Positions 24,708 to 34,760 of a stretch of DNA of 64,000 nucleotides are shown here, in pieces. The translations under genes and the position numbers were made by a program. Each line of letters begins with the position of its first letter. Within the stretch, counting starts at the first letter, position 1. The stretch lies in NCBI RefSeq assembly GCF_023336755.1, contig NZ_JALZWP010000003.1, forward strand, positions 1 through 64,000, given 5' to 3'. Source of the DNA: Roseinatronobacter domitianus. Its GTDB lineage: Bacteria > Pseudomonadota > Alphaproteobacteria > Rhodobacterales > Rhodobacteraceae. The notes beneath the pieces are model-generated. The model was not told the DNA's origin and made no database searches. It saw nothing but the letters and a program-made list of their open reading frames with translations.

Positions 24708-27455
24708 GTGAGCGACACGCCCGAAACCCCTGAGAACATTGACGAAATGCCGCCCGCAGGTCCAAGCGGGCCGACCATCTCTATCGAGCAGGAGATGCGG
24801 ACCTCCTACCTTGATTACGCGATGAGTGTGATCGTCAGCCGCGCGATCCCCGATCTGCGCGACGGGTTAAAACCTGTGCATCGGCGTATTTTGTATGCGC
24901 TGCACAAGGCGGGCAACACGCATGACAAGCCCTACCGCAAATCCGCGCGCGGTGTGGGCGATGTGATGGGCACCTTCCACCCGCATGGCGACAGCGCGAT
25001 CTATGACGCGCTGGTGCGGATGGCGCAGCCGTTTTCCATGTCGCTGAAACTGCTGGACGGGCAAGGCAATTTCGGGTCCATGGATGGCGATAACCCCGCC
25101 GCCATGCGCTACACCGAAGTCCGGATGGACAAGGCGGCGGCAGCACTTCTGGCCGATATCGACAAGGACACGGTCGATTTTCAGGACAATTATGACGGGC
25201 GCGACCAGGAACCGACTGTGCTGCCCGCACGCTTCCCGAACATGCTGGTCAATGGCGCGGGCGGGATTGCCGTCGGCATGGCCACCAACATTCCCCCCCA
25301 CAATCTGGGCGAGGTGATCGATGCCACCCTGGCACTGATTGAGAACCCGGACCTGACCAGCGCCGACCTGATCGACTATGTCCCCGCCCCCGATTTCCCG
25401 ACCGGAGCCTTGATTCTGGGCCGGACCGGCGCGCGCAAAGCGTATCTGGAGGGCCGCGGGTCGGTCATTATCCGCGCGAAAACGCATACCGAGGAAATCC
25501 GCAAGGACCGTTTTGCGATTATCGTCGATGAGATCCCCTACCAAGTGAACAAATCCACCATGGTCGAGCGCATTGCCGAGGCCGTGCGCGACAAGCGGAT
25601 TGAAGGCATTTCCGGCGTGGCGGATGAATCCGACCGCGTTGGTGTGCGCGTCGTGATCGAGTTGAAGCGCGACGCGACGCCCGATGTGGTGCTGAACCAG
25701 TTGTTCCGCTTCACGCCCATGCAGACCAGCTTCGGCTGCAACATGCTGGCGCTGAACGGCGGGCGGCCTGAACAGCTGACGTTGCGCGACTTCCTGACCA
25801 ACTTCATCAGCTTTCGCGAAGAAGTCGTCACGCGCCGCACCGCATATGAGCTGAACAAGGCGCGCGAGCGGTCCCATGTGCTGTGCGGTCTGGCTGTGGC
25901 CGTGTCGAATGTGGATGAGGTTGTCGCAACCATCCGCGGCTCTGCCGACCCGGCGGAAGCCCGCGAAAAGCTGATGACGCGGCGGTGGCCCGCTGGTGAT
26001 ATCGCGCAATATATCCGGCTTATCGACGACCCAAGCCACACCATGAATGACGATGGCACCTATAACCTGTCGGAAACGCAGGCCCGCGCCATTCTGGAAC
26101 TGCGTCTGCAACGTCTGACCGCCATGGGCGTCAAGGAAGTGACGGACGAGCTGGAATCGCTGGCCGCCAAGATCAAGGACTATCTGGATATCCTGCGGTC
26201 CCGCGCGCGGGTGATGGAGATTATCAGCACCGAACTGAGCGACGTGCGCGAGCAATTCGCCGTGCCGCGCCGCACTGAAATCGTCGACTGGGCCGGCGAT
26301 ATGGACGATGAAGACCTGATCGAGCGCGAGGATATGGTCGTAACCATCACCTCTGCCGGCTATATCAAGCGCACCCCCTTGGCCGATTTCCGCGCGCAGC
26401 GCCGGGGCGGCAAGGGTCTGTCAGGCATGGCCACCAAGGATGATGACGTTGTCACCACGCTCTTTGTGGCCAACACGCATACTCAGCTTTTGTTCTTCAC
26501 CACCGATGGCATGGTCTACAAACTGAAGACATGGCGCCTGCCGCTGGCCGGGCGAAACGCACGCGGCAAAGCGATGGTCAATATTCTGCCGATTGCCACC
26601 GGCGTCAGCATTGCCGCTATTCTACCCGTCGAACGCCCGGAAGAAGAATGGGAAAACCTGCAAATCGTCTTCGCCACTTCGGCAGGCGATGTGCGGCGCA
26701 ATGCGCTGTCGGATTTCACCAATGTCATGCGCAACGGCAAAATTGCCATGAAGCTGCCCGAGGATGTAACGCTGGTGAATGCGCGCATCTGCGATGAAAA
26801 TGACGATGTGATGCTTGTCACCTCATCGGGCCGGGCCATCCGCTTCCCGACCACCGATGTGCGTGTCTTCAAAGGCCGCGATTCGACCGGCGTGCGCGGC
26901 GTGCGCATGGGCGGCGATGACAGCGTGGTCTCTATGGCCGTGATCCGCCATTTTGAAACCACACCGGAAGAGCGCGAAGCCTTCATCCGCCAGCGCCGCT
27001 TGATCGCCGGTGTGACCGAAGAGGACGCCGACGAGAGCGAAGAGGCCGTGGAAGCGGGCCAGCTTTCCACAGAGCGTTATGCCGAAATGTCCGCCGCCGA
27101 AGACCTGCTGTTGACGATCACCGCGAATGGTTTGGGCAAGCTCACCTCCAGCCACGATTACCGCATTACCACGCGCGGCGGCCAAGGTGTGGGTGCCACC
27201 GACAAGGCCATGCGCGGCGGGGCGCTGGTGGCATTGTTCCCGGTCGATGCAACCGATCAGGTCATGCTCGCCACGTCGAAAGGCCAGTCCATCCGCGTGC
27301 CGGTTGAAGGTATCCGCTTCCTGCGCCGCACCGGGGGTGGGGTTAAAGTGTTCAACACCGGGGCCGGGGAACAGGTTGTGTCGGTGGCGCGCATTGCCGA
27401 AACCGGCGATGAGGACGCGGTTGCAGAGCCGCCAGAGGACGGCACAGACGTGTGA
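24708..27455 (+). CDS. gyrA: DNA gyrase subunit A
   Basis: The 915-residue protein starts at GTG 24708. It has the breakage-reunion domain with [20 protein letters not shown], the catalytic Tyr135 ([10 protein letters not shown]) and quinolone-determining residues Ser96 and Asp100 ([10 protein letters not shown]), both in the sensitive form. The C-terminal beta-pinwheel domain carries the GyrA box QRRGGKG, which separates it from ParC. Length is at the upper end of the family because of an acidic stretch ([10 protein letters not shown]) in the pinwheel. A four-base overlap couples it to the next gene. Confidence 0.98.
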   Translation: MSDTPETPENIDEMPPAGPSGPTISIEQEMRTSYLDYAMSVIVSRAIPDLRDGLKPVHRRILYALHKAGNTHDKPYRKSARGVGDVMGTFHPHGDSAIYDALVRMAQPFSMSLKLLDGQGNFGSMDGDNPAAMRYTEVRMDKAAAALLADIDKDTVDFQDNYDGRDQEPTVLPARFPNMLVNGAGGIAVGMATNIPPHNLGEVIDATLALIENPDLTSADLIDYVPAPDFPTGALILGRTGARKAYLEGRGSVIIRAKTHTEEIRKDRFAIIVDEIPYQVNKSTMVERIAEAVRDKRIEGISGVADESDRVGVRVVIELKRDATPDVVLNQLFRFTPMQTSFGCNMLALNGGRPEQLTLRDFLTNFISFREEVVTRRTAYELNKARERSHVLCGLAVAVSNVDEVVATIRGSADPAEAREKLMTRRWPAGDIAQYIRLIDDPSHTMNDDGTYNLSETQARAILELRLQRLTAMGVKEVTDELESLAAKIKDYLDILRSRARVMEIISTELSDVREQFAVPRRTEIVDWAGDMDDEDLIEREDMVVTITSAGYIKRTPLADFRAQRRGGKGLSGMATKDDDVVTTLFVANTHTQLLFFTTDGMVYKLKTWRLPLAGRNARGKAMVNILPIATGVSIAAILPVERPEEEWENLQIVFATSAGDVRRNALSDFTNVMRNGKIAMKLPEDVTLVNARICDENDDVMLVTSSGRAIRFPTTDVRVFKGRDSTGVRGVRMGGDDSVVSMAVIRHFETTPEEREAFIRQRRLIAGVTEEDADESEEAVEAGQLSTERYAEMSAAEDLLLTITANGLGKLTSSHDYRITTRGGQGVGATDKAMRGGALVALFPVDATDQVMLATSKGQSIRVPVEGIRFLRRTGGGVKVFNTGAGEQVVSVARIAETGDEDAVAEPPEDGTDV

Positions 27456-27772
27456 TCGACGAGCTAGAGGCGCGGCTGGCAAAGCTGGCCGCGCAACACG
27501 ACGTCATCACTTATGGCAAACTGGCCGCTGACCTTGGGCTGGACGGGCCGGGTCGCATTGCGCGGCTCACCACGGCACTCGAAACTTTGATGGCGCAGGA
27601 CACGGCAGCGGGCCGCCCCTTACGCGCGGCGCTTGTGGTCGGGCGCGCCACGGGTGGCCTGCCTGCACGCGGGTTCTTTGATAAAGCGCAAGCGCTCGGC
27701 CATGATGTGTCCGATCCTGCTGGCTTTCATTGCGCGCAGCTATCGGCCTGCTTCGGTCTTGCGGCAGGCTGA
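27452..27772 (+). CDS. Conserved hypothetical protein, coupled to gyrA
   Basis: A 106-residue protein starting GTG at 27452, overlapping the gyrA stop in GTGA. It contains [22 protein letters not shown] and [26 protein letters not shown] do not recognise a named domain. The first part could be a small helix-turn-helix, the second a beta-turn-beta unit. The overlap and maintained frame support a real gene. It converges end to end with the GntR gene at 27773. No catalytic motif is visible. Confidence 0.7.
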   Translation: MIDELEARLAKLAAQHDVITYGKLAADLGLDGPGRIARLTTALETLMAQDTAAGRPLRAALVVGRATGGLPARGFFDKAQALGHDVSDPAGFHCAQLSACFGLAAG

Positions 27773-28441
27773 CTAGCCCTGCAAATGCTTCAGCCCTTGC
27801 GTCACATCCGTGCGGATTGCCAGCCGCAGGGCCGCATCATCGCCCGCGCGCAGGGCTTCCAGAATATGCCGGTGATGCGGTGGCGGCGTGGTCCGGCGCA
27901 ACCGCGTATACAACTCTCGCATGGTCGGCCCAAGTTGCAGCCAAACGGTTTCCAGCAGCCCCAGAATAGCCGGGCTTTGCGCGCGCAAGTAAAGCGTGCG
28001 GTGAAATTCCAGATTGGTGCGAATATAGCTGATCGGGTCTTGGCGGTTGACGGCGCGGGCATTGGCCTCGTTAATCGCATCCATCCGGTCGATCAACGCC
28101 AGATGCGCACGGCGCAGCGCGCGGCTGCCCAATTCCGGTTCCAGCAGCGCCCGGATCTGGGCCAGTTCCTCGATCCGGTCGTTGCTCAGTTCCGGGGTGG
28201 TCACACGTCCCGACCCCGACATTGTCAGCGCACCTTCCGCCGACAAGCGCCGCACGGCTTCGCGCGCGGGAGTCATGCTGACGCCAAACGACTTGCCGAT
28301 CCCCCGCAAGGTAAGTGCGTGTCCGGGTGGCAACTCTCCATGCATGATCTGCTGGCGCAGACCACGATACACCCGGTCATGCGCTGCCTGCACAGGGGCG
28401 TCGGGCTGGACAGATGGCAATCGGGTCAAGATATCGGACAT
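27773..28441 (-). CDS. GntR-family (FCD-type) transcriptional regulator
   Basis: The protein has 222 residues from ATG 28441 (TTG at 28447 would add two). A winged helix (about 25-85, GKSFGVSMTPAREAVRRL in the recognition region) is followed by an FCD domain with EFHRTLY and a late RHILEALRAGDDAAL segment that provide ligand/metal contacts. It is divergent from a coxG-like gene and lldD, so it may control them in the manner of LldR. TGTGATCACA lies eight bases before its start codon and could be its operator. Confidence 0.88.
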   Translation of the reverse strand: MSDILTRLPSVQPDAPVQAAHDRVYRGLRQQIMHGELPPGHALTLRGIGKSFGVSMTPAREAVRRLSAEGALTMSGSGRVTTPELSNDRIEELAQIRALLEPELGSRALRRAHLALIDRMDAINEANARAVNRQDPISYIRTNLEFHRTLYLRAQSPAILGLLETVWLQLGPTMRELYTRLRRTTPPPHHRHILEALRAGDDAALRLAIRTDVTQGLKHLQG

Positions 28442-28448
28442 GGACAAC

Positions 28449-28458
28449 TGTGATCACA
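28449..28458. promoter_or_regulatory. Candidate operator of the GntR regulator
   Basis: TGTGATCACA is a perfect ten-base palindrome just upstream of the GntR start codon and 121 bases before the divergent coxG-like gene. FCD-type GntR proteins bind short palindromes of this size. Support is positional only. Confidence 0.4.
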
Positions 28459-28579
28459 TTTACCGCTCAAGGTCAATTCAGAGCCGGGCCTGCGACCTTT
28501 GCCCATGCGACGAAAGCCTTGGTCGCCGACACGGCTGCATTGCCGTAAGCTGCACCCAAATTCGAGGGGGACGCAGACC

Positions 28580-29098
28580 ATGGAACTGACCGAAGATCGC
28601 ATCATCGCAGCACCACGGGCAACTGTCTGGGCCGCATTGTTCGACCCTGAAGTGCTGAAAGCCTGCGTGCCCGGTTGTCAGGAATTGACCGGCTCTGCCA
28701 AGGACGGGTTTGACGCGGTCGTCGTCCAGAAAGTTGGCCCGGTAAAAGCCACCTTCAAGGGGGCCGTGACCATGGCCGATGTCGTCGAAGGAGAAAGCTG
28801 CACGCTTGTCGGTGAAGGCAAAGGCGGCGCGGCGGGCTTTGCCAAGGGCGAGGCGCGGGTGGCCTTGGAAGATGCCGAAGGCGGCGCCACCAAGCTAAGC
28901 TATGTTGTCGATGCGAAGGTCGGCGGCAAACTGGCGCAGCTTGGCAGCCGCATTGTAGATGGGTTCGCCCGCAAGATGGCGCAGGATTTCTTCACCCACT
29001 TTCAAGAGCAGGTCGAACCGCCCAAGCCCGACGCAGAAAGCGCAGAGCCAGACGACGCCCCCAAGAAGGGATGGCTGAAGCGCACCTTCAGCTCCTGA
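28580..29098 (+). CDS. CoxG-family SRPBCC protein, second copy
   Basis: The protein has 172 residues from ATG 28580 (GAGGGGGA upstream): MELTEDRIIAAPRATVW, CVPGCQELTG, KVGPVKATFKGAVTM, GEGKGGAAGFAKGEA and GGKLAQLGSRIVDGF. These align motif by motif with the copy at 5.1-5.6 kb. It has an extra acidic/proline tail (QVEPPKPDAESAEPDD) ending in a basic patch KKGWLKRTFSS, as in membrane-tethered CoxG. No molybdenum hydroxylase genes are adjacent. It lies between the GntR regulator and lldD. Confidence 0.9.
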   Translation: MELTEDRIIAAPRATVWAALFDPEVLKACVPGCQELTGSAKDGFDAVVVQKVGPVKATFKGAVTMADVVEGESCTLVGEGKGGAAGFAKGEARVALEDAEGGATKLSYVVDAKVGGKLAQLGSRIVDGFARKMAQDFFTHFQEQVEPPKPDAESAEPDDAPKKGWLKRTFSS

Positions 29099-29161
29099 CA
29101 GGATGCTTGCTTTCATCGCCCCCCACCGGTAAACATTTCTTACCAATGCGCGGAGGAAGCC

Positions 29162-30331
29162 ATGCCCGTCATCACGAATATCGAAGATCTGCGCCGGATC
29201 TACGAACGCCGCACCCCGCGCATGTTTTACGATTATGCGGAATCTGGCAGCTGGACGGAACAGACCTTCCGCGAGAACACCTCGGATTTCAGCCACATCC
29301 GGCTAAAACAGCGCGTTGCAGTGGATATGGACAATCGTTCGACCAAGACGCAGATGATCGGCGAAGATGTCTCCATGCCCGTGGCGCTTGCCCCCGTCGG
29401 GCTGACCGGCATGCAATCCGCGGATGGAGAGATCAAGGCCGCCCGCGCCGCAGAGAAATTCGGCGTGCCGTTCACGCTGTCGACCATGTCGATCTGCTCT
29501 ATCGAAGATGTGGCCGAAAACACCACCAAACCCTTCTGGTTTCAGGTCTACACGCTGAAAGACGATGATTTCATGCGCCGCCTTTTCGATCGCGCCCGCG
29601 CGGCGGGGTGTTCGGCCATCGTGGTTACGGTGGACCTGCAAGTGCTGGGCCAGCGCCACAAGGATCTGAAAAACGGCCTGTCGGCCCCGCCCAAGCTGAC
29701 GGTCAAATCCGTGGCCAACATGATGACCAAGGTGCAATGGGGCTTGGGCATGCTGGGCACGAAGCGGCGCTTTTTCGGCAATATCGTGGGGCATGCGAAG
29801 GGCGTCAGCGATCCATCTTCGCTGGCAACCTGGACCGCCGAGGCGTTCGACGTCTCGCTCGACTGGGACCGCATCGCGCAATTCAAGAAATGGTGGGGCG
29901 GCAAGCTGATCGTCAAAGGCATCATGGATGCCGAAGACGCCCGCCGCGCCGCCGATATCGGTGCCGATGCGATCATCGTGTCCAACCATGGCGGTCGCCA
30001 GTTGGATGGGGCCGTCAGTTCCATCCGCGCCCTGCCCGCAATCCTGGATGCCGTGGGCGACCGTATGGAAGTGCATTTCGACAGCGGCATCCGGTCTGGG
30101 CAAGACGTGCTGAAGGCCGTGGCGCTTGGCGCAAAGGGCACCTATGTCGGGCGCGCCTTTACTTACGGGCTGGGTGCGATGGGCGAAGCCGGTGTCACCC
30201 GCGCGCTGGAAGTCCTCCACAAGGAACTGGACGTGACCATGGCGCTGTGTGGTGAAACCGACATCCGCAATGTCGGCCCACATATGCTGTATGTCCCACA
30301 AGGCTTTGGCGACCCGACCGTGCCACTCTGA
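29162..30331 (+). CDS. lldD: FMN-dependent L-lactate dehydrogenase / alpha-hydroxy acid dehydrogenase
   Basis: The 389-residue TIM-barrel protein has family motifs [15 protein letters not shown] near the N-terminus, [13 protein letters not shown] (FMN phosphate side), [10 protein letters not shown], the catalytic His with its arginine in [10 protein letters not shown] (about residue 280) and [14 protein letters not shown]. Such enzymes oxidise L-lactate or another 2-hydroxy acid to the keto acid and feed electrons to the respiratory chain. GGAGG precedes the ATG. Upstream are coxG and a divergent FCD regulator, consistent with induction by a hydroxy acid. Glycolate or mandelate oxidation cannot be excluded. 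Confidence 0.92.
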   Translation: MPVITNIEDLRRIYERRTPRMFYDYAESGSWTEQTFRENTSDFSHIRLKQRVAVDMDNRSTKTQMIGEDVSMPVALAPVGLTGMQSADGEIKAARAAEKFGVPFTLSTMSICSIEDVAENTTKPFWFQVYTLKDDDFMRRLFDRARAAGCSAIVVTVDLQVLGQRHKDLKNGLSAPPKLTVKSVANMMTKVQWGLGMLGTKRRFFGNIVGHAKGVSDPSSLATWTAEAFDVSLDWDRIAQFKKWWGGKLIVKGIMDAEDARRAADIGADAIIVSNHGGRQLDGAVSSIRALPAILDAVGDRMEVHFDSGIRSGQDVLKAVALGAKGTYVGRAFTYGLGAMGEAGVTRALEVLHKELDVTMALCGETDIRNVGPHMLYVPQGFGDPTVPL

Positions 30332-30384
30332 TTTCATCCTTGTAAAAATATCCTCCGGGGGTGAATTGTGCCGAAGGCGCAAGA

Positions 30385-30411
30385 GGGGGCTGGAAAGCCC
30401 CCTTCCCTTCC
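30385..30411 (+). terminator. Probable terminator after lldD
   Basis: GGGGGCT and AGCCCCC form a seven-base-pair stem with a GGAA loop, followed by TTCCCTTCC. The T-run is imperfect, so termination may be partial. Confidence 0.5.
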
Positions 30412-30497
30412 CGCCGAATCTGCCCTATAGCCAGCGCACTTGCGGCCCGCACCCTTGGAGGCGGGCCGTTTCACATGTCATAAGGAACACACACACC

Positions 30498-31115
30498 ATG
30501 GCAAAAGAGATCCCTGATCTTTCAGCCCAGGTACGTGCGGGGACAGGCAAGGGGGCCGCCCGCCAAGCTCGTCGTGAGCATTTCGTACCTGGTATCGTAT
30601 ATGGCGGCGGCGTTGACCCGCAGCCGATCAATTTCAACTATCACTACCTGATCGCCAAGCTGAAGGCCGGACGTTTCATGTCCACGCTCTTCAACTTGAA
30701 GGTCGAAGGACAAGACGACGTCCGCGTGATCTGCCGCGCCGTTCAGCGTGACGTGGTCAACGGTCTGCCAACCCATGTCGACCTGATGCGCCTGCGCCGC
30801 ACCAGCCGGATCAACCTGTTTATCCATGTTGATTTCTTGAATGCCGACAAATGCGTCGGTCTCAAGCGCGGCGGCACGCTGACCATCGTGCGCCCGGAAG
30901 TGGAACTGAACGTGCTCGCCGGTGAGATCCCGGACAAGCTGGAAATCGATCTGTCCGACTACAAGGTCGGCGACACGATCACGATTTCGGCCATCAACCT
31001 GCCCCAGGGCACGAAGCCGACCATCGACCGCGATTTCGTCATCGCCAACATCGCCGCACCGCGTGCCTTGGCGGCAGCAGACGACGAAGAAGAGGCCGAA
31101 GCCGCAGAGGAGTGA
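30498..31115 (+). CDS. rplY: 50S ribosomal protein L25/general stress protein Ctc
   Basis: The 205-residue protein from ATG 30498 (TAAGGAAC upstream) has the long two-domain Ctc form. The N-terminal 5S-rRNA-binding L25 domain contains [22 protein letters not shown], and the C-terminal beta domain contains [21 protein letters not shown]-like [12 protein letters not shown]. It ends in an acidic tail [11 protein letters not shown]. It binds 5S rRNA in the central protuberance of the 50S subunit. The rplY-pth neighbourhood is typical for bacteria. A strong terminator follows. Confidence 0.96.
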   Translation: MAKEIPDLSAQVRAGTGKGAARQARREHFVPGIVYGGGVDPQPINFNYHYLIAKLKAGRFMSTLFNLKVEGQDDVRVICRAVQRDVVNGLPTHVDLMRLRRTSRINLFIHVDFLNADKCVGLKRGGTLTIVRPEVELNVLAGEIPDKLEIDLSDYKVGDTITISAINLPQGTKPTIDRDFVIANIAAPRALAAADDEEEAEAAEE

Positions 31116-31140
31116 TCCTCAGCCGGGCCTGGAAACGACA

Positions 31141-31167
31141 AGGGCGTCCCGATTGGGGCGCCCTTTT
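31141..31167 (+). terminator. Rho-independent terminator of rplY
   Basis: AGGGCG and CGCCCT pair around a short CG-rich loop region and are followed directly by TTTTT. It lies 26 bases after the rplY stop and just before the 3' end of the convergent gene at 31174. Confidence 0.85.
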
Positions 31168-31173
31168 TGCAGT

Positions 31174-31494
31174 TTAATCCGTGGCGCTTATGCACTGGAC
31201 CGAATCATAGAACTCCAGTTCCGGCGGCCCCATATAAATTGCACCATGATCGCGCACGCCCTTGTGCGACCCACGGAAATTTTGCGATCTTGCCCAACCG
31301 TCAAATGCTGCCTTGTCGCGCCATAACGTGTGCGACAGGTAAATCGTGGCCTCTTCGTTCGAAGCCCCCCGAAACAGGTGGAACTCCACGAACCCATCCA
31401 TCGCGGGCAGCTTGCTTTCGCGGCTTTGCCAGATCTCTTCGAAGGCTTTTTCTTGCCCCGGCCGCACCTTGAACCGGTTGATCGTCAGATACAT
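31174..31494 (-). CDS. Antibiotic biosynthesis monooxygenase (ABM/IsdG-like) domain protein
   Basis: The 106-residue single-domain protein begins MYLTINRFKVRPGQEKAFEEIW, then GFVEFHLFRG and YLSHTLWRDKAAFDGWARSQNFRGSH. The Asn6, Trp and His of this pattern match the catalytic residues of IsdG/HmoA-type heme-degrading monooxygenases. Many ABM proteins act on other substrates, so a role in heme turnover is plausible but not certain. It is monocistronic and convergent with rplY. Confidence 0.82.
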   Translation of the reverse strand: MYLTINRFKVRPGQEKAFEEIWQSRESKLPAMDGFVEFHLFRGASNEEATIYLSHTLWRDKAAFDGWARSQNFRGSHKGVRDHGAIYMGPPELEFYDSVQCISATD

Positions 31495-31611
31495 GCGTTC
31501 ATCCTTTCACTTTTCCCCAAGGTAAGAGACGCTCCACCAAGCCTCAAGCGCGGCTTGCGCTTTTCTCTGCCCCTATGGGGGACTATGCTGCTCCAGCGAA
31601 TAAGGTAGGCG

Positions 31612-32295
31612 ATGATGAAACTTTTTGCAGGTCTTGGCAATCCGGGCACGAAATACGCGGGCAACCGGCACAATATCGGCTTCATGGCGCTAGAGGCGAT
31701 TGCCGATGCGCATGGATTCGCGCCGTGGCGCGCCAAGTTTCAGGGCGAGGTCAGCGAAGGGCGGCTTGGGTCAGAAAAGGTTTTTCTGCTGAAACCCCAC
31801 ACTTTCATGAACCTTTCCGGCCAATCGGTGGGGGAGGCGTTGCGCTTCTACAAGCTGGATGTCTCCGATCTGACGGTGTTCCATGATGAATTGGACCTGG
31901 CCCCCGGCAAGCTGCGGCTTAAGCAAGGCGGTGGGCATGCGGGCCATAACGGGTTGCGGTCTATCCACGAGCATCTGGGGCCGGATTATGCCCGTGTTCG
32001 GCTGGGTATCGGACATCCCGGCCACAAGGACCGTGTGTCAGGATATGTGCTGTCCGATTTCGCCAAATCCGACCGGGACTGGTTGGATGATCTGATGCGC
32101 GGCATTGCCGATGGCGCGCCCGCGCTGGCATCGGGTGACGGCGCGCGGTTTTCGAATGCGGTTGGCTTGCGCATGTCACCGCCCAAGCCCGATACGCAGT
32201 CCGCCAAGCCCAAGGCTGCGCCGACGCCAGCGGCCTCGCCCGCGACAGAAGACACGCGAAACCCGCTGCAAAAACTGGTGGACCGCTTCAAATGA
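31612..32295 (+). CDS. pth: Peptidyl-tRNA hydrolase
   Basis: The 227-residue protein has the Pth signatures [21 protein letters not shown] (catalytic His in NRHN), [14 protein letters not shown] and [26 protein letters not shown]. It releases tRNA from peptidyl-tRNA that drops off the ribosome. A C-terminal proline/alanine-rich extension of about 35 residues ([16 protein letters not shown]) is common in alphaproteobacteria. AAGGTAGG precedes the ATG pair at 31612/31615. It overlaps the next gene by four bases. Confidence 0.97.
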   Translation: MMKLFAGLGNPGTKYAGNRHNIGFMALEAIADAHGFAPWRAKFQGEVSEGRLGSEKVFLLKPHTFMNLSGQSVGEALRFYKLDVSDLTVFHDELDLAPGKLRLKQGGGHAGHNGLRSIHEHLGPDYARVRLGIGHPGHKDRVSGYVLSDFAKSDRDWLDDLMRGIADGAPALASGDGARFSNAVGLRMSPPKPDTQSAKPKAAPTPAASPATEDTRNPLQKLVDRFK

Positions 32296-33344
32296 GTTTC
32301 CGGACCCATGCAAAGGCACAGGCAGAGGCCTGTGCTCAACTCGGCTCGCCCTACACAGCACGCGTCTTGCGGCTGGTGGCCGACCACCTGCGCCCCGGTC
32401 ATGCTGTCGCAGACCGCCTGCTGGGTTGGCCTGCCGAGCGGGTAGAGGATGACGCCGTAGCATTGCGGCTTGCCGGAGCGCTGCACCATCTTGTGCTGAC
32501 CCGGAAGGCCGCGATGCTCGCGCGGTTCTACACCCGCGACGACATTGACGATGCGCAACTGTGGCGCAGCCTCGACGCAGTGTTGCGGCTGAATGCGGAA
32601 GATATCCTGCCGGTTCTGAACCACGCACCGCAGACCAACGAAGTTGCGCGCAGCGCGGTCTTTATCGCTGCCGGTCATTGGCTGAGTGCGGCATTCGGAC
32701 TTCCGCTTGTCTTGTCCGAGCTGGGCACATGCGCCGGGCTGAACCTGATCTGGGACAGCTACGCGCTTCAGATCGGCGACCACCACTACGGCCCCCAAGA
32801 TGCCGCGATCACGCTTGCGCCCGACTGGTACGGCAGCCTGCCCCCGCTGGCACCGCCTGTCATTCGCGCCCGCGCCGGGGTGGACCGCCACCCGTTGGAC
32901 CCGGTTGCCGATCGTGCCCGGCTGCAAAGCTATATCTGGGCCGACCAGACCACGCGGCTGGAACGGCAGGCACTGGCGCTCGACCTTGCCGCAGAGGCCA
33001 GGCCGCCCGTCCATGAAGGCTGCGCGGTTGCATGGCTGTCCGACCGCTTGTCGCGCCCGCAACCGCAGGCGTGCCACATGGTTTATCATAGCCTGTTCTG
33101 GCAATATCTGACCGACGATCAGCAGCGCAACATTGTCGATGCGATGGCCCGCGCCCGGCTGCAAGCGAATGAACCGCTGGCCCATGTCGCAATGGAAGCT
33201 GATGACGATGGCCCCGGCGCAAGGTTGACGCTGACGCTTTGGCCTCAAGGGACCGAAATTACACTGGGCCGCGCCGATTTCCACGGCGCCTGGGTAGATT
33301 GGCAAGCGCCCGACCCAAAGGCATGGACAGAAGCGCAGCACTGA
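32292..33344 (+). CDS. DUF2332 family protein
   Basis: A 350-residue cytoplasmic protein whose ATG overlaps the pth stop (ATGA). Recognisable family segments are [18 protein letters not shown], the [23 protein letters not shown] central block and a late [10 protein letters not shown] block. The GTCAGLNL loop and layout suggest a Rossmann/methyltransferase-like fold, but no function is established for DUF2332. Translational coupling to pth may only reflect gene packing. Confidence 0.85.
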   Translation: MSFRTHAKAQAEACAQLGSPYTARVLRLVADHLRPGHAVADRLLGWPAERVEDDAVALRLAGALHHLVLTRKAAMLARFYTRDDIDDAQLWRSLDAVLRLNAEDILPVLNHAPQTNEVARSAVFIAAGHWLSAAFGLPLVLSELGTCAGLNLIWDSYALQIGDHHYGPQDAAITLAPDWYGSLPPLAPPVIRARAGVDRHPLDPVADRARLQSYIWADQTTRLERQALALDLAAEARPPVHEGCAVAWLSDRLSRPQPQACHMVYHSLFWQYLTDDQQRNIVDAMARARLQANEPLAHVAMEADDDGPGARLTLTLWPQGTEITLGRADFHGAWVDWQAPDPKAWTEAQH

Positions 33345-33378
33345 CTATCTGTCGGGAGTGGCTGCAAAGGATCTCGCG

Positions 33379-33762
33379 ATGCCGATCACCAAATTGCCCT
33401 CTGTCAACGTGTTGGGCGGCACACTGGCACCATGCTCGACCGCACCTCTGACGGGGTTTTTCCGCGACGGGTCTTGCGACACCTGCGCCGAAGACCATGG
33501 CAGCCATACGGTCTGCGCCGTCATGACCGCCGAATTCCTCGCGCATTCGAAATACCTTGGCAATGACCTGTCTACGCCGCGCCCGGAATTCGCCTTTCCG
33601 GGGCTGAAGCCTGGCGACCGCTGGTGCCTCTGTGCCGCGCGGTTTCTGCAAGCCCATGGCGAAGGGGTCGCGCCGCAAATTGCGCTGCGGTCCACCCATG
33701 AACGCGCCTTGAAGGTGGTCACGCTCCAAATTCTGGAGAGTTACGCGATCGACATGCCTTAA
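33379..33762 (+). CDS. DUF2237 family protein
   Basis: The protein has 127 residues from ATG 33379 (AAAGGATC upstream; a GTG at 33358 would add seven residues). It has the DUF2237 layout: NVLGGTLAPCSTAPLTGFFRDGSCDT, then DHGSHTVCAVMTAEFLAHSKYLGNDLSTP and PGDRWCLCAARFLQA. The conserved cysteines may bind metal; function is unknown. Its stop overlaps the 3' end of the convergent LuxR-type gene by four bases. Confidence 0.88.
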   Translation: MPITKLPSVNVLGGTLAPCSTAPLTGFFRDGSCDTCAEDHGSHTVCAVMTAEFLAHSKYLGNDLSTPRPEFAFPGLKPGDRWCLCAARFLQAHGEGVAPQIALRSTHERALKVVTLQILESYAIDMP

Positions 33763-34274
33763 TCCGGGGTTTTGTCGCGTTCCGAACAGGGTGGCGAATC
33801 TGCGATAAGATCGTCAATGAACAAGCTCATCAACTGGCCGCGACCATTGACCCCGGCCTTGCGATAAATGGCGTTTGTCTGCGCTTTGACCGTGCCTTCG
33901 GATGTTTTGCGGAAACCAGCGATTTCCTGTGTCGAGAACCCCTTGAGCACGAAAAACGCCACATCGCGCTCTGCCGGGGTCAGACCCCATGTCGTGAAGT
34001 TCTGCTCTAGCAGATCCATGAACGCGGCGGACGCGCGCTGCAACTGGGCTTCGGCGCGCCCAAGGCGGCGCTGCGATTGTATCAGCAGCGCGCCGGACAG
34101 CACCAGCCCGAACAGCAGCGCAACGGCCGCACCGATTTCCAGCAACTCTCGGGTTTGCCAGTCGATGGGCTGCCGCGGGATGCCCAGCACCGACATGGTA
34201 ATGTCGCCGATGAAGAACAACGCCCCCACCGCCTGAACCAGCACCATCAGCAAGATTAGAAGGTTAAGCTTCAC
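33759..34274 (-). CDS. Membrane-anchored LuxR-type helix-turn-helix regulator
   Basis: The protein has 171 residues from GTG 34274, preceded by AGGAGGGG. Two membrane helices (about residues 3-24 and 45-64) are followed by a coiled segment (SQRRLGRAEAQLQRA) and a LuxR/FixJ-type DNA-binding domain: LTPAERDVAFFVLKGFSTQEIAGFRKTSEGTVKAQTNAIYRKAGV. There is no receiver domain. A regulator that binds DNA while held in the membrane is uncommon; it may sense envelope state, perhaps with the secreted protein encoded next upstream. Confidence 0.85.
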   Translation of the reverse strand: MKLNLLILLMVLVQAVGALFFIGDITMSVLGIPRQPIDWQTRELLEIGAAVALLFGLVLSGALLIQSQRRLGRAEAQLQRASAAFMDLLEQNFTTWGLTPAERDVAFFVLKGFSTQEIAGFRKTSEGTVKAQTNAIYRKAGVNGRGQLMSLFIDDLIADSPPCSERDKTPD

Positions 34275-34337
34275 GCGCCCCTCCTGCTGCAAAACGGCGC
34301 GCTGATGTCGCGTTCTGGATGAAATCGCATTTTGTGT

Positions 34338-34682
34338 TCAATTCTGTAATGTTAATTCGTTCGGGGGTTCAAGAAGCTCACCGCCGCGCGGCATATCACC
34401 CGGTTCCGGGTCTGGCATGTCGGTAGGTGCAAATTCTACCGCGTAATCGCGCAAAATCTGCCCGCTGGAAGAATCGAGAACGATTTCACGCCAAACAGAC
34501 CCCAGCGAAGCGGTAACCCGCATCCGCCCCAGCAGCGTGCGCGTGACGGATTCAACCGTATAGCCCTGCGCCTCAAGCGCCGAACTGACCATTTCAAGGG
34601 TGATGCGCTCGGCGCCGAAAGCAGCCTGCACTGTGAGCAACAGTGCAAAACATGCGATTTTCAGATGTCGTCCAATAATCAT
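34338..34682 (-). CDS. Small secreted/periplasmic protein
   Basis: The protein has 114 residues from ATG 34682, with signal peptide MIIGRHLKIACFALLLTVQAAFGA. The mature part (ERITLEMVSSALEAQGYTVESVTRTLLGRMRVTASL, then REIVLDSSSGQILRDYAVEF) looks like a single PepSY-like alpha/beta unit with an acidic proline tail. Function is unknown. It lies 63 bases upstream of the membrane-anchored LuxR gene on the same strand and may be cotranscribed with it. Confidence 0.65.
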   Translation of the reverse strand: MIIGRHLKIACFALLLTVQAAFGAERITLEMVSSALEAQGYTVESVTRTLLGRMRVTASLGSVWREIVLDSSSGQILRDYAVEFAPTDMPDPEPGDMPRGGELLEPPNELTLQN

Positions 34683-34720
34683 GATCCGACGGTTCCGACC
34701 GAGCGGCGCGCCATGCGCCA

Positions 34721-34760
34721 AAGAAAAAACCGCACCCCGAACAAATGTCGAGGTGCGGCA
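34721..34760 (-). terminator. Rho-independent terminator downstream of trpB
   Basis: On the minus strand CCGCACC(TCG) and (CGG)GGTGCGG form a ten-base-pair stem followed by GTTTTTTC. It stands about 255 bases after the trpB stop, an unusually long 3' distance. Confidence 0.8.

Noticed and set aside
24867-26255. 462-residue minus-strand reading frame opposite gyrA
   Set aside because: It is antisense to a certain gyrA in GC-rich DNA, is rich in His, Gln and Arg as expected for such shadows, and has no recognisable motif.
29303-30382. 359-residue minus-strand reading frame opposite lldD
   Set aside because: Antisense shadow of a clear FMN-dependent dehydrogenase.
31986-33341. 451-residue minus-strand reading frame opposite pth and DUF2332
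   Set aside because: It crosses two well supported plus-strand genes and shows no domain or ribosome site.
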